Below are positions 1 through 8,211 of a DNA stretch of 64,000 nucleotides, in pieces. Position 1 is the stretch's first letter; each line of letters opens with the position of its first letter. A program made the translations under genes and the position numbers. The notes under the pieces are model-generated. The model made no database searches. It saw only the letters and a list, made by a program, of their open reading frames with translations, and was not told where the DNA came from. The stretch lies in NCBI RefSeq assembly GCF_032814565.1, contig NZ_CP136521.1:3444501-3508500 (forward strand), written 5' to 3'. Source of the DNA: Hwangdonia lutea. Lineage in GTDB: Bacteria; Bacteroidota; Bacteroidia; Flavobacteriales; Flavobacteriaceae.

Positions 1-825
1 GGAAAGGTTTTTATTTCACTTCCGGGTGTGCCTTTTGAGATGAAAGCTATTATGGAACATGAGGTGCTTCCTAAGTTAAAAGCCACTTTTAAATGCCCGT
101 TTATTTTACACACAACCCTGTTGGTTTATGGCGTTGGCGAAAGTTCGCTAGCTGAAAGAATTGAAGATTGGGAAGATGCCTTGCCAAAACACATCAGGCT
201 CGCGTATTTACCAAATTTAGGCAAAGTGAGGTTGCGCTTAACGGCAAAAGGGTTTGATGAACAACTAATAAAAAACGAGGTACAGCAGCAAATAGACAGC
301 TTACTACCTTTAATTAAAAATGAATTTTTTGGTTTTGAAGAAGCTGAATCGTCCATTGAAATCGTTTTAGGAAAGCAATTAGTAAAATTAGGAAAAACAC
401 TTGCCGTAGCCGAAAGTTGTACCGGAGGTAAAATAGCCGAACAGATTACGGCAAATGCCGGTGCTTCAGCTTATTTTAAAGGAGGATTGGTAACCTATGC
501 CACCCAATCTAAAATTGATGTTTTGGGTGTCTCAAAAGCTATCATAGATGCACATTCCGTGGTAAGCGCTCAGGTTGCCGAGGCCATGGCTAAAAATGCT
601 TTACAATTATTTAATGCCGATTATGCCATAGCAACTACTGGAAATGCGGGACCGGAAAAAGGCGACTCCAATGCCGAGGTTGGTACGGTTTTTATAGCCA
701 TAGCCACAAAAACACATGTTTTTTCCGAAGTATTTAACCTGGGAAACCATCGTGTAAAAGTGATAAATAAAGCCGTAAATAAAGCCTTCGAAATGCTTCA
801 AAAAGAAATTTTAAAAAATAGATAA
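1..825 (+). CDS. cinA: CinA-family protein, 3' part (cut by window start)
   Basis: The reading frame is open from base 1, so the gene begins upstream of the window. The first codons (GKVFISLPGVPFEMK) match the end of the MoaB-like N-terminal domain of CinA. From about codon 120 the C-terminal CinA amidohydrolase domain follows, with AESCTGG and TTGNAGPEKGD motifs. In characterised relatives this domain deamidates NMN in the pyridine nucleotide salvage cycle, and the N-terminal domain has ADP-ribose pyrophosphatase activity. A GTG at 28 is internal to the domain and not a credible start. It lies upstream of rpmB on the same strand, but rpmB has its own promoter. Confidence 0.93.
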   Translation, partial: GKVFISLPGVPFEMKAIMEHEVLPKLKATFKCPFILHTTLLVYGVGESSLAERIEDWEDALPKHIRLAYLPNLGKVRLRLTAKGFDEQLIKNEVQQQIDSLLPLIKNEFFGFEEAESSIEIVLGKQLVKLGKTLAVAESCTGGKIAEQITANAGASAYFKGGLVTYATQSKIDVLGVSKAIIDAHSVVSAQVAEAMAKNALQLFNADYAIATTGNAGPEKGDSNAEVGTVFIAIATKTHVFSEVFNLGNHRVKVINKAVNKAFEMLQKEILKNR

Positions 826-833
826 AAAATAGG

Positions 834-863
834 TTGTCATAATATAAAGTATTTGTATATTTG
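834..863 (+). promoter_or_regulatory. Bacteroidota-type promoter of the rpmB operon
   Basis: TTG at 834-836, a 19-nt spacer, then TATATTTG at 856-863. This is a full match to the Bacteroidota sigma-A consensus (TTG / TAnnTTTG). Transcription would start near 870, leaving about 35 nt of A-rich leader before the rpmB ATG. Confidence 0.8.
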
Positions 864-905
864 CACCTCGAATTTAAGCAACAAAAAAAATTAAAGTTAT
901 AAATA

Positions 906-1142
906 ATGTCAAGAGTTTGTGAACTTACAGGAAAGAAGGCAATGGTTGGAAACAACGTGTCTCATGCATTAAATAGAACTAAACGCAAATTTAATGCGAA
1001 TTTAGTGAAAAAACGTTTTTACATTCCAGAAGAAGATAACTGGGTAACTTTAAAAGTTTCTACTTCTGCTTTAAAAACAATTAATAAAATTGGTATTTCT
1101 GCAGCAATTAAGGAAGCAAGAGCTAAAGGGTTTTATAAATAA
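906..1142 (+). CDS. rpmB: 50S ribosomal protein L28 (bL28)
   Basis: 78 aa, the normal length for bL28. The N-terminus [20 protein letters not shown] and the following [11 protein letters not shown] stretch are the family signature. It is a structural protein of the large ribosomal subunit. It is the first gene of an rpmB-rpmG-DUF4295 cluster, with rpmG starting 26 nt downstream and a strong promoter just upstream. The ATG at 906 is preceded by an A-rich leader rather than a Shine-Dalgarno motif, as is usual in this phylum. Confidence 0.98.
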   Translation: MSRVCELTGKKAMVGNNVSHALNRTKRKFNANLVKKRFYIPEEDNWVTLKVSTSALKTINKIGISAAIKEARAKGFYK

Positions 1143-1168
1143 TAGCTGTATTTAATAAGTAAAAAGAC

Positions 1169-1351
1169 ATGGCAAAAAAAGGCAACAGAATACAAGTAAT
1201 ATTAGAATGTACAGAGCATAAAGAGTCTGGTCAACCAGGAACTTCACGTTACATTACTACAAAAAACAAGAAAAATACGCCAGAAAGAATGGAGATTAAA
1301 AAATTTAATCCAATTCTTAAACGTATGACAGTTCATAAAGAAATTAAATAA
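1169..1351 (+). CDS. rpmG: 50S ribosomal protein L33 (bL33), zinc-free form
   Basis: 60 aa, starting [18 protein letters not shown], with the [23 protein letters not shown] core of bL33. Only one cysteine (about residue 14) is present, so this is the zinc-independent C-minus type. It is a large-subunit ribosomal protein next to rpmB, as in most bacteria. The gap after it, before the DUF4295 gene, carries three hairpin-forming tandem repeats. Confidence 0.98.
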   Translation: MAKKGNRIQVILECTEHKESGQPGTSRYITTKNKKNTPERMEIKKFNPILKRMTVHKEIK

Positions 1352-1446
1352 TTAGAAATTTATTAAGGAAATTTCAAATAACTTAAATTAGAAATTTTAA
1401 AGGAAATTTCAAATAACACAAATTAGAAATTTATTTAAAAAATTTC
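1352..1446 (+). repeat. Three tandem imperfect repeats, each able to form a hairpin
   Basis: Three units with period 35-36 bp begin GAAATTT at 1355, 1391 and 1426. Each is followed 6-8 nt later by AAATTTC (ending 1375, 1410 and 1446), so each unit can form a 7-bp A/T-rich hairpin. They fill the spacer between rpmG and the DUF4295 gene and would be transcribed in the operon mRNA. Confidence 0.8.
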
Positions 1447-1463
1447 AAAACGCATAAGTAGTC

Positions 1464-1616
1464 ATGGCAAAAAAATCAGTAGCATCATTACAAACAGGAT
1501 CAAAAAGATTAACAAAAGCAATAAAAATGGTTAAGTCTCCAAAAACAGGAGCTTACATGTTTGTTGAGTCTATTATGGCTCCAGAATTTGTAAACGACTT
1601 TTTAAACAAAAAGTAA
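1464..1616 (+). CDS. DUF4295 small ribosome-associated protein (bL38 candidate)
   Basis: 50 aa, highly basic, beginning MAKKSVASLQTGSKRLTKAI and ending FVNDFLNKK. This matches the Bacteroidota-specific DUF4295 family, which follows rpmG in many flavobacteria. From memory, cryo-EM of the Flavobacterium johnsoniae ribosome assigned a new large-subunit protein, bL38; I believe it corresponds to this family but could not check. The ATG at 1464 is the only start giving the conserved MAKKS N-terminus. A strong terminator follows 25 nt after the stop, so the ribosomal operon ends here. Confidence 0.9.
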   Translation: MAKKSVASLQTGSKRLTKAIKMVKSPKTGAYMFVESIMAPEFVNDFLNKK

Positions 1617-1640
1617 AACCGCATTACATAATATTTTTTA

Positions 1641-1674
1641 AAAACTGCTTTCATTTTCTGGAAGCAGTTTTTTT
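1641..1674 (+). terminator. Rho-independent terminator of rpmB-rpmG-DUF4295
   Basis: AAAACTGCTT, an 11-nt loop, then AAGCAGTTTT followed by TTTT. This 10-bp stem with a T run separates the ribosomal operon from ftsY. Confidence 0.85.
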
Positions 1675-1749
1675 ATGCTTATATTTTAGTAAATTTACTG
1701 CCATATTTGCAGTAAACAAATGTGGTGCGAAAATTGACAATAAGCATTT

Positions 1750-1836
1750 GGGCGTTACCACAAGGGTCGGGCTTTCGGTAGTCGCTTCCCGATAAAAAAA
1801 TCGGGAGAGCTTCAACAATACCTCAATCCCTAACGC
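1750..1836. repeat. Dispersed repeat with GCGTTA/TAACGC ends, compact copy
   Basis: It begins GGGCGTTACC and ends CTCAATCCCTAACGC. In between lie GGTCGGGCTTTCGG and a hairpin CCCGAT-AAAAAAA-ATCGGG. The same element, with diverged centre, occurs at 55908-56035 between leuA and leuB. Short inverted ends (GCGTTA / TAACGC) and the internal stem suggest a small non-autonomous or RNA-structured repeat. It lies between the DUF4295 terminator and ftsY. Confidence 0.75.
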
Positions 1837-1893
1837 AAAAGCAGAATTATTTTTGGGCCTAACAACTCAATAACAAGTAAATAAACATTATTA

Positions 1894-2847
1894 ATGAGCT
1901 TTTTTAAAAAAATATTTTCATCGGAAAAAAAAGAAACCTTAGACAAAGGACTGGAAAAATCCAAATCCAGCTTTTTCGGTAAACTAAGTAAAGCCGTAGC
2001 AGGAAAATCTAAAGTAGACGATGAAGTTTTAGATAATCTGGAAGAAGTTTTGGTATCTTCAGATGTTGGCGTAAATACCACCTTAAAAGTTATAGAACGC
2101 ATAGAAGCACGCGTTGCTAAAGATAAATACTTGGGTACCGACGAGCTCAATACAATTCTCCGCGAAGAAATTGCGGGCTTATTAAGCGAAACCAATTCTG
2201 GCGAAGACACCGAGTTTACTATCCCAAAAGATAAAAAACCGTACGTTATTATGGTAGTAGGCGTAAACGGTGTGGGCAAAACCACCACCATTGGTAAGTT
2301 GGCACATCAATTTAAAAAACAAGGATTAAATGTAGTGCTTGGTGCAGCTGATACCTTTAGGGCCGCAGCCATAGACCAACTTCAGGTTTGGGCAGACCGC
2401 GTAGATGTGCCTATTGTAAAACAATCGATGGGTAGCGATCCAGCATCGGTGGCTTTTGATACTTTGCAAAGTGCCGTAAACCAAAATGCCGATGTGGTTA
2501 TTATTGATACCGCTGGCCGTTTGCACAATAAAGTAAACCTAATGAACGAGCTCACCAAAGTAAAACGTGTGATGCAAAAAGTGGTTGACGATACACCAAA
2601 CGACGTATTATTGGTTTTAGATGGCTCCACAGGACAAAACGCTTTTGAACAAGCCAAACAGTTTACTGCAGCCACAGAGGTAACAAGTTTAGCGGTTACA
2701 AAATTGGATGGTACCGCAAAAGGCGGCGTTGTTATTGGAATTTCAGATCAGTTTAAAATACCCGTAAAATACATTGGCGTTGGCGAAGGCATTGACGATT
2801 TACAGGTTTTTAATAAGTTTGAGTTTGTGGATTCGTTTTTCAAGTAA
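1894..2847 (+). CDS. ftsY: Signal recognition particle receptor FtsY
   Basis: 317 aa with the NG domains of SRP GTPases. The P-loop GVNGVGKTTTIGKL has its Lys near residue 129; AADTFRAAAIDQL, DTAGR and the G4 motif TKLDGTAKGG follow. FtsY docks SRP-ribosome complexes at the inner membrane and delivers nascent membrane proteins to SecYEG. The protein lacks the long acidic A domain of E. coli FtsY, as is common in Bacteroidota; an N-terminal K-rich helix (FFKKIFSSEKKE) could contact lipid. It follows the ribosomal protein cluster but is separated from it by a terminator. Confidence 0.97.
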   Translation: MSFFKKIFSSEKKETLDKGLEKSKSSFFGKLSKAVAGKSKVDDEVLDNLEEVLVSSDVGVNTTLKVIERIEARVAKDKYLGTDELNTILREEIAGLLSETNSGEDTEFTIPKDKKPYVIMVVGVNGVGKTTTIGKLAHQFKKQGLNVVLGAADTFRAAAIDQLQVWADRVDVPIVKQSMGSDPASVAFDTLQSAVNQNADVVIIDTAGRLHNKVNLMNELTKVKRVMQKVVDDTPNDVLLVLDGSTGQNAFEQAKQFTAATEVTSLAVTKLDGTAKGGVVIGISDQFKIPVKYIGVGEGIDDLQVFNKFEFVDSFFK

Positions 2848-2853
2848 TCTCTA

Positions 2854-2896
2854 TTGTCATTCCCGCGAATCCCGATAGCTATCGGGAGGGAATCTT
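2854..2896. repeat. REP-like palindromic repeat
   Basis: TTGTCATTCCCGCGAA, then the perfect 16-bp palindrome CCCGATAGCTATCGGG (2871-2886), then AGGGAATCTT. The outer arms also pair (ATTCCC / GGGAAT). A shorter relative, TTGTCATTCCCGTGAA plus CGGGAATCT, lies at 26052-26078. It sits 3' of ftsY and could also act as a weak terminator or mRNA 3' end. Confidence 0.65.
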
Positions 2897-2927
2897 CCAA
2901 TAGATTTTTTTTCGTAATTTTAGAATT

Positions 2928-3356
2928 ATGGGTTATTCTATTTTTCATAACCTTCAAATTAAAGCATCTTCTAAAGATGTGTTCGATGCGGTGTCTCAAC
3001 CAGAGCATCTCAATAATTGGTGGACTTTAAAATCTTCAGGAAAACCAGAATTAAATTCAGAATACAACTTAAATTTTACTGATGATTACAATTGGTTCTG
3101 CAAGGTTTCAAAAGTAATAAACAACGCGTCATTTCATTTAAAAATGACAGAGGCCGATAAAGATTGGGAGCCAACCACTTTTGGTTTCAATTTGGAGCAA
3201 ACCGAAAACGGAACCTTGGTGAAGTTTAGTCACGTAAATTGGCCGGAAAACAACCATCATTTTAAACACTCTTCATTTTGTTGGGCCATGTTGCTAAACG
3301 GACTAAAAAATTATTTGGAAAAAGGAGTTATAGTCCCTTTTGAAGATAGAAATTAA
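2928..3356 (+). CDS. SRPBCC (START/AHSA1-like) domain protein
   Basis: 142 aa. The N-terminal strand-helix segment IKASSKDVFDAVSQPEHLNNWW and the later FNLEQTENGTLVKFSHVNWP fit the helix-grip fold of SRPBCC/AHSA1 proteins, which bind hydrophobic ligands or act as Hsp90-activator-like domains. The ligand cannot be inferred. There is no signal peptide, so it is probably cytosolic. It is a single gene between ftsY and an amidase on the same strand, and starts at the only ATG before the conserved helix. Confidence 0.8.
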   Translation: MGYSIFHNLQIKASSKDVFDAVSQPEHLNNWWTLKSSGKPELNSEYNLNFTDDYNWFCKVSKVINNASFHLKMTEADKDWEPTTFGFNLEQTENGTLVKFSHVNWPENNHHFKHSSFCWAMLLNGLKNYLEKGVIVPFEDRN

Positions 3357-3396
3357 GTAATTAAATTAATTAGTATTTTAGTGCAAAATACTAACC

Positions 3397-5049
3397 ATGA
3401 GACTTTCTATATTTTTCTTGTTATCGTTTTTAATCTATTCTTGTAAAAACCCAAAAACAGAAAACACTGTTTCTGATAGCCAAACTTTAAATGATTCTAT
3501 TGTTACTTCAAACGATTCGATTAAAGATTTCAGGGAATTTAAAGTTTTAGATTCAAAGTTTATTGATGTTTCGCAACTGTGGCAACCTTTTGAAAACGAT
3601 TTAAAGGATTTTACTGCGGAAACCTATAATAATTTAAAACCGCTAATTTTAGAGGCAGATATTCCAACGCTTCAAAACCACATATCTGAAGGTCATTTGT
3701 CTTATGAGTTGCTCACTAAATTCTATTTGTACCGCATTAAAAAGTTTGATAGAGAAAATTCCTTGTCACTTAATTCGGTTATTTCATTAAATCCAAACGC
3801 GATTAAAGAAGCAATTGAAGCAGATCAAACAGATTTTGAGGTTGAACCACATCCCATTTATGGCATGCCCATTTTATTAAAAGATAATATCAACACTTCG
3901 GGAATGCCAACAACTGCAGGTGCCGTGGCCTTACAAAACAACAACACCGATGATGCTTTTGTGGTTAAACAATTAAAACGCAAAGGGGCTATAATTTTAG
4001 GAAAAGCAAACCTAAGCGAATGGGCGTATTTTTTCTGTAACGATTGCCCAAGCGGTTATAGCGCTATTGGTGGACAAACCTTAAATCCTTATGGCCGAAG
4101 AATTATGGATACTGGTGGTTCGAGTTCGGGGAGTGGTGTGGCTGTTGCTGCTAATTTTTGTGTTGCTGCTGTGGGTAGCGAAACATCGGGTTCAATATTA
4201 TCGCCCTCAAGTCAAAATTCTATTGTTGGTTTAAAACCAACCATTGGATTATTGAGTAGAAGTGGTATTGTGCCTATTTCGTCTACCTTGGATACGCCAG
4301 GGCCGATGACCAAAAACGTAACGGATAACGCCATTGTATTGGATGCGATGCTTGGTTTTGATAATAACGATTCCAAATCGATTGATACAACATCCGAAAC
4401 AGGTTTTTATAACAGCAACATGTTGTTTAAAGCCGATTTTTCAGGGAAGCGTTTTGGCGCATTTAAAAGATTGTTGGAAGATTCACTTTACGTTCAAGCT
4501 ATTGCAGATTTAAAATCCAAAGGCGCGAAAATTATAGAGATTGAGGAAGAAAAAAATGATTTACCAGATTTTTTAAGGCTGTTAAATTTAGATATGAAAA
4601 ACGATTTACCTAAATATCTTTCAGATGATGCGAGCAATGATGTTGTGGTAACATCGGTTAAAGATGTTATTGATTTCAACAAAAAAGATTCCGTGAATCG
4701 GATGCCTTATGGCCAAAAACTATTTGAAGGTATTGTAGCCGATAGCGCAGCCAATGAAGCATTTCAAAATATAAAAAACACTTTAAAAACCAATGGAAGA
4801 CGTTTTTATGATAAACCGATGAAAGCACACAATCTGGATGGTTTTTTATCCATAAACAATTACCACGCAGGTTTTGCTGCCGTAGCCGAATATCCCGCTA
4901 TAACGGTACCGATGGGTTATACAGAAAAAGGTGCGCCAAAGGGTTTAACATTTATAAGTAAACCCTTATCTGAAAATGATTTATTGCAATGGGCGTATAT
5001 TTATGAACAAGTTTCAAAAAGGCGAAAAGCGCCAAAAAACTACAATTAA
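3397..5049 (+). CDS. Exported amidase-signature lipoprotein
   Basis: 550 aa. A signal peptide ends in a lipobox-like LIYSCKNP (Cys near 16). The amidase-signature domain follows, with the Ser-cisSer-Lys triad visible as K162 (LLKDNIN), S242 (GGSSSGSG) and S266 (ETSGSI). Relatives hydrolyse amides or act as GatA, but this one is lipid-anchored outside the cytoplasm and there is no GatB/GatC nearby, so it is not the tRNA amidotransferase. The substrate is unknown. Its 3' end overlaps the convergent serine hydrolase gene by 4 bp. Confidence 0.88.
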   Translation: MRLSIFFLLSFLIYSCKNPKTENTVSDSQTLNDSIVTSNDSIKDFREFKVLDSKFIDVSQLWQPFENDLKDFTAETYNNLKPLILEADIPTLQNHISEGHLSYELLTKFYLYRIKKFDRENSLSLNSVISLNPNAIKEAIEADQTDFEVEPHPIYGMPILLKDNINTSGMPTTAGAVALQNNNTDDAFVVKQLKRKGAIILGKANLSEWAYFFCNDCPSGYSAIGGQTLNPYGRRIMDTGGSSSGSGVAVAANFCVAAVGSETSGSILSPSSQNSIVGLKPTIGLLSRSGIVPISSTLDTPGPMTKNVTDNAIVLDAMLGFDNNDSKSIDTTSETGFYNSNMLFKADFSGKRFGAFKRLLEDSLYVQAIADLKSKGAKIIEIEEEKNDLPDFLRLLNLDMKNDLPKYLSDDASNDVVVTSVKDVIDFNKKDSVNRMPYGQKLFEGIVADSAANEAFQNIKNTLKTNGRRFYDKPMKAHNLDGFLSINNYHAGFAAVAEYPAITVPMGYTEKGAPKGLTFISKPLSENDLLQWAYIYEQVSKRRKAPKNYN

Positions 5050-6131
5050 TCAATCAGTTTATTAATTTCGCCCCATAGGTCGTTGTCAAAACTCGATGGC
5101 CCCAACAATGCTTCACCAGCATCGTCACCCATTCTCACAATTACTAGTTTTTTACTCGGTACAATGTATAGTTTTTGGTCATCCTTTCCTAAGCCCGCTA
5201 TCAAATCATCTGGGGCATTCGGGATTAATTTACCTTGAAATTCCAAAGTCAAACCAGGACTTCTATAACTATCTTTTCCGTTTAACCACCACAAATAGCC
5301 ATAAGCTTTATTTAGGTTTTGCGAGGTGTTTGTCATGGCTTCAAAATAGTTGTTGTCATTCAAAATATCAGCACCATTCCACACGCCTTTGTTAAGGTTT
5401 AGCAGCCCAAATCGAGCCATGCTTCTGGCGGTGCTATAGTACAATTTAAAATAACCAAAGTGTATCCAAGCCCCTTGCATGCCGATTTTATCCTTTAACT
5501 TATCTTCAAAATAATTACCGAAATCGGTATTTACAGCATTTGCAACAATGTCGTGCAAAATGGTATAAGGTCCATTATGGTAGTACCAAAAACTGCTGGG
5601 TTCATTCTCATAGGTAAAACAATCAGGGTCGGTGCAATTGTTATTGGGTACGGTATAATCCAATCCCGTGGTCATCGTTAAATGATTCCAAATAGTAATA
5701 TTGTTTTCCTGTTCAGGCGTTAAACTGGTCCATCCGCTACCTAAATAATCGCTTGAGGCATCGTCAATATTTAAAAATCCTTCTTGTTGGGCAATGCCCG
5801 CAGTAAAGGCCACTAGTGTTTTAGCGGCGGAATTCCATGCTAAATTAGAGGTTGCATCTTCGCCATTTCCGTACCATTCTACAGCCATCCGTCCATTTTT
5901 TAGTATGATAAAAGCTTTGGTGCCTTTGCCTTCAATATAATCTAAAAGAGGTTGTAAAGCACTTTCGTTCCAACCTAAATCGTTAATCGATTTTGTTTCC
6001 CAAGTATTGGAGTTTATAGGAGGAAAATAGAGCGCGTCGTCTATGGGAATTTCATCAATGGGGTTGTTATTTGAAGCACAACTATTGCAGAATAAAGCAA
6101 TAATTAAAATAGGGTAGAAGATCGTTTTCAA
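5046..6131 (-). CDS. Beta-lactamase-family serine hydrolase, lipoprotein
   Basis: 361 aa. The N-terminus has a lipoprotein signal (IALFCNSCASNN). The class C beta-lactamase/penicillin-binding-like fold is shown by the S101-AAK104 SxxK motif within WNSAAKTLVAF and by a YYSTARSMARFG segment that fits the second catalytic element. Such proteins are usually D-aminopeptidases, esterases or transesterases rather than resistance enzymes. It is convergent with the exported amidase and overlaps it by 4 bp; whether they share a pathway is unknown. Confidence 0.82.
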   Translation of the reverse strand: MKTIFYPILIIALFCNSCASNNNPIDEIPIDDALYFPPINSNTWETKSINDLGWNESALQPLLDYIEGKGTKAFIILKNGRMAVEWYGNGEDATSNLAWNSAAKTLVAFTAGIAQQEGFLNIDDASSDYLGSGWTSLTPEQENNITIWNHLTMTTGLDYTVPNNNCTDPDCFTYENEPSSFWYYHNGPYTILHDIVANAVNTDFGNYFEDKLKDKIGMQGAWIHFGYFKLYYSTARSMARFGLLNLNKGVWNGADILNDNNYFEAMTNTSQNLNKAYGYLWWLNGKDSYRSPGLTLEFQGKLIPNAPDDLIAGLGKDDQKLYIVPSKKLVIVRMGDDAGEALLGPSSFDNDLWGEINKLID

Positions 6132-6242
6132 AGCAGTAGATTTTATTTTTTGGACACGTAAATATAATAAAGGTTTAATTAGTCTTTAATATTTCAAAAG
6201 TTGAATAAGCAAATCATAGCTCTTAAATCGTTTCGTATTGCG

Positions 6243-6250
6243 TATCTTTG
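6243..6250 (+). promoter_or_regulatory. -7 element of rimO promoter
   Basis: TATCTTTG matches TAnnTTTG 20 nt before the rimO ATG at 6271. No TTG lies at the expected upstream distance. The position argues against translation starting at the upstream TTG at 6238. Confidence 0.6.
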
Positions 6251-6270
6251 CGCCCATATTTATAAAAACT

Positions 6271-7572
6271 ATGCGCACAAAAACGCTTAAAAAGAATAAA
6301 ATAAACGTGGTAACCCTTGGCTGTAGTAAAAATGTTTACGACAGCGAAGTGTTAATGGGGCAACTTAAGGCCAATAATAAAGAGGTTGTACACGAGGAAG
6401 AAGGCAATATTGTGGTGATTAATACCTGCGGATTTATTAATAATGCCAAAGAAGAAAGTGTAAATACCATCTTGGAATTTATGCAAAAAAAAGAAGCCGG
6501 TGAAGTTGATAAAGTATTTGTTACCGGTTGTTTAAGCGAGCGTTACAAACCTGATTTGGTTAAGGAAATCCCCAATGTGGATGAGTATTTTGGTACTACC
6601 GAATTACCCGGTTTATTGAAAGCCTTGGGTGCCGATTATAAACACGAATTGATTGGCGAACGGTTAACCACAACACCTAAAAACTATGCCTATTTAAAGA
6701 TTGCCGAAGGTTGCGACCGCCCCTGTAGTTTTTGTGCCATCCCTATTATGCGCGGCAAACATAAAAGTACGCCTATTGAGGAGATTGTTGTTGAAGCTGA
6801 AAAACTGGCAGCAAATGGCGTAAAAGAGTTGATTTTAATTGCACAGGATTTAACCTATTACGGACTGGATTTATATAAAAAACGAAACTTAGCCGAACTG
6901 CTCGAAGCTTTGGTGAAAGTTGATGGTGTAGAGTGGATACGTTTGCATTACGCATTTCCAACGGGTTTCCCCATGGATGTTTTGGAGGTGATGGATCGCG
7001 AACCGAAAATCTGTAATTATTTAGATATTCCGTTGCAGCATATTTCTGATGATATTTTAAAAAGTATGCGTCGCGGGACAACTAAAGAAAAAACCACAAA
7101 ACTGCTTCGGGAATTTAGGGCCAAAGTGCCGAAAATGGCGATTAGAACCACACTTATTGTGGGTTATCCGGGAGAAACCGAAGCCCATTTCCAAGAGTTA
7201 AAACAATGGGTTGCCGATATGCGCTTTGAGCGTTTGGGATGTTTCACTTATTCCCACGAAGAAAATACGCATGCTTATAATTTAGAAGATGATGTGCCGG
7301 AAGATGTAAAAATTGACCGCGCCAATCAGATTATGGAAATTCAATCTCAGATTTCTTGGGAGTTAAACCAACAAAAAATAGGGCAGGAGTTTAAAGTGGT
7401 TATCGACAGAAAAGAGGGCAATTATTTTATTGGCCGTACCGAATTTGATTCGCCCGATGTGGATAACGAAGTGCTTATTGATGCCACAAAAACCTATTTA
7501 AAAACAGGTGAATTTGCCACTATTAAAATTATTGAAGCTGAGGATTTTGATCTTTATGGGGAGGTTGTTTAA
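6271..7572 (+). CDS. rimO: Ribosomal protein S12 methylthiotransferase RimO
   Basis: 433 aa from the ATG at 6271; an in-frame TTG at 6238 lies within the promoter and is rejected. The UPF0004 domain has three conserved cysteines (LGCSKN, INTCGF, VTGCLSER). The radical-SAM domain has C148-xxx-C152-xx-C155 (CDRPCSFC), and a C-terminal TRAM segment follows. It uses two 4Fe-4S clusters to add a methylthio group to an Asp of ribosomal protein uS12. Single-gene unit. KHKSTPIEE after the cluster motif is RimO-like, not MiaB-like. Confidence 0.95.
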   Translation: MRTKTLKKNKINVVTLGCSKNVYDSEVLMGQLKANNKEVVHEEEGNIVVINTCGFINNAKEESVNTILEFMQKKEAGEVDKVFVTGCLSERYKPDLVKEIPNVDEYFGTTELPGLLKALGADYKHELIGERLTTTPKNYAYLKIAEGCDRPCSFCAIPIMRGKHKSTPIEEIVVEAEKLAANGVKELILIAQDLTYYGLDLYKKRNLAELLEALVKVDGVEWIRLHYAFPTGFPMDVLEVMDREPKICNYLDIPLQHISDDILKSMRRGTTKEKTTKLLREFRAKVPKMAIRTTLIVGYPGETEAHFQELKQWVADMRFERLGCFTYSHEENTHAYNLEDDVPEDVKIDRANQIMEIQSQISWELNQQKIGQEFKVVIDRKEGNYFIGRTEFDSPDVDNEVLIDATKTYLKTGEFATIKIIEAEDFDLYGEVV

Positions 7573-7659
7573 GCTTGAGTGTAGTTGAAGGTTTAGTATA
7601 ACTTTCAGTTACGGGTTAAATTAGCGATTATTTTCGGTTTAGCACAGACCTTAGTAGTT

Positions 7660-7698
7660 CCAAGTGAATTCGGTCGAAGTCGAATCGGCAGTACTTGG
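7660..7698. repeat. Imperfect cruciform in rimO-pspC spacer
   Basis: CCAAGT at 7660-7665 pairs with ACTTGG at 7693-7698, and an inner ATTCG/CGAAT stem can form in the loop. It lies in the gene-free spacer 7573-7824, where nothing else was recognised. It may be a degraded dispersed repeat or a weak transcription end. Confidence 0.4.
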
Positions 7699-7824
7699 GG
7701 TTATTTAAATTGCGAATACTAAACTTTAATGATTTATACTATAATTCTTATTCTTAAATTTTTATATTAGTTATACTGTCATATAAATTAACTTGTTTTG
7801 GTAAAGAATATCTAAAACAAGTCT

Positions 7825-8025
7825 TTATGCTAAATAATCATTGTTAGAATTAGGCATCACGAAGTTTAAAATAGTATAAATTATAAGTCCTAAAGCTCCT
7901 AACAATGTAGCCATAAAGAATATTGTTCTAACGTGGTAGGTTTTCCAACCAAGAAATTCAGCGATACCAGAACAAATTCCGGCTATCATTTTGTCATTGG
8001 ATTTCATAAGTCTTTTGTTATTCAT
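7825..8025 (-). CDS. PspC domain membrane protein
   Basis: 66 aa. An N-terminal KSNDKMIAGICSGIAEFLGW segment is the PspC-domain signature. One or two hydrophobic helices follow (VRTIFFMATLLGALGLIIYTILNFVMP). Proteins of this family sit in the inner membrane and are linked to phage-shock or envelope-stress signalling. The gene is monocistronic, with no PspA/B partner nearby. The start codon could be the first ATG (MNNKRLMKS) or the second; the PspC motif begins right after either. Confidence 0.88.
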   Translation of the reverse strand: MNNKRLMKSNDKMIAGICSGIAEFLGWKTYHVRTIFFMATLLGALGLIIYTILNFVMPNSNNDYLA

Positions 8026-8211
8026 AATTTTAATTTTAAATCGTCCACTTAGTTACACACTAAGCAAAGATAAAGCTCCGTTTTAGTGAAATTTATCGCT
8101 TGTTTGTGAAACAATCCCGATACTTATCGGCACAGCACATGTAAACGAAAGTAGTTAAATTTTCTGACAAAGTCAAAAATGCTTTTTTCAAAGTTTGAAA
8201 CTACCAAAGTG

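Noticed and set aside
5046-6131. Beta-lactamase resistance gene
   Set aside because: SxxK is present, but the protein is a lipoprotein of the broad serine-hydrolase family and lacks a clear KTG and YxN pattern of resistance enzymes.
6238-6270. Upstream TTG start for RimO
   Set aside because: It lies at the promoter -7 box TATCTTTG, so it would not be in the transcript.
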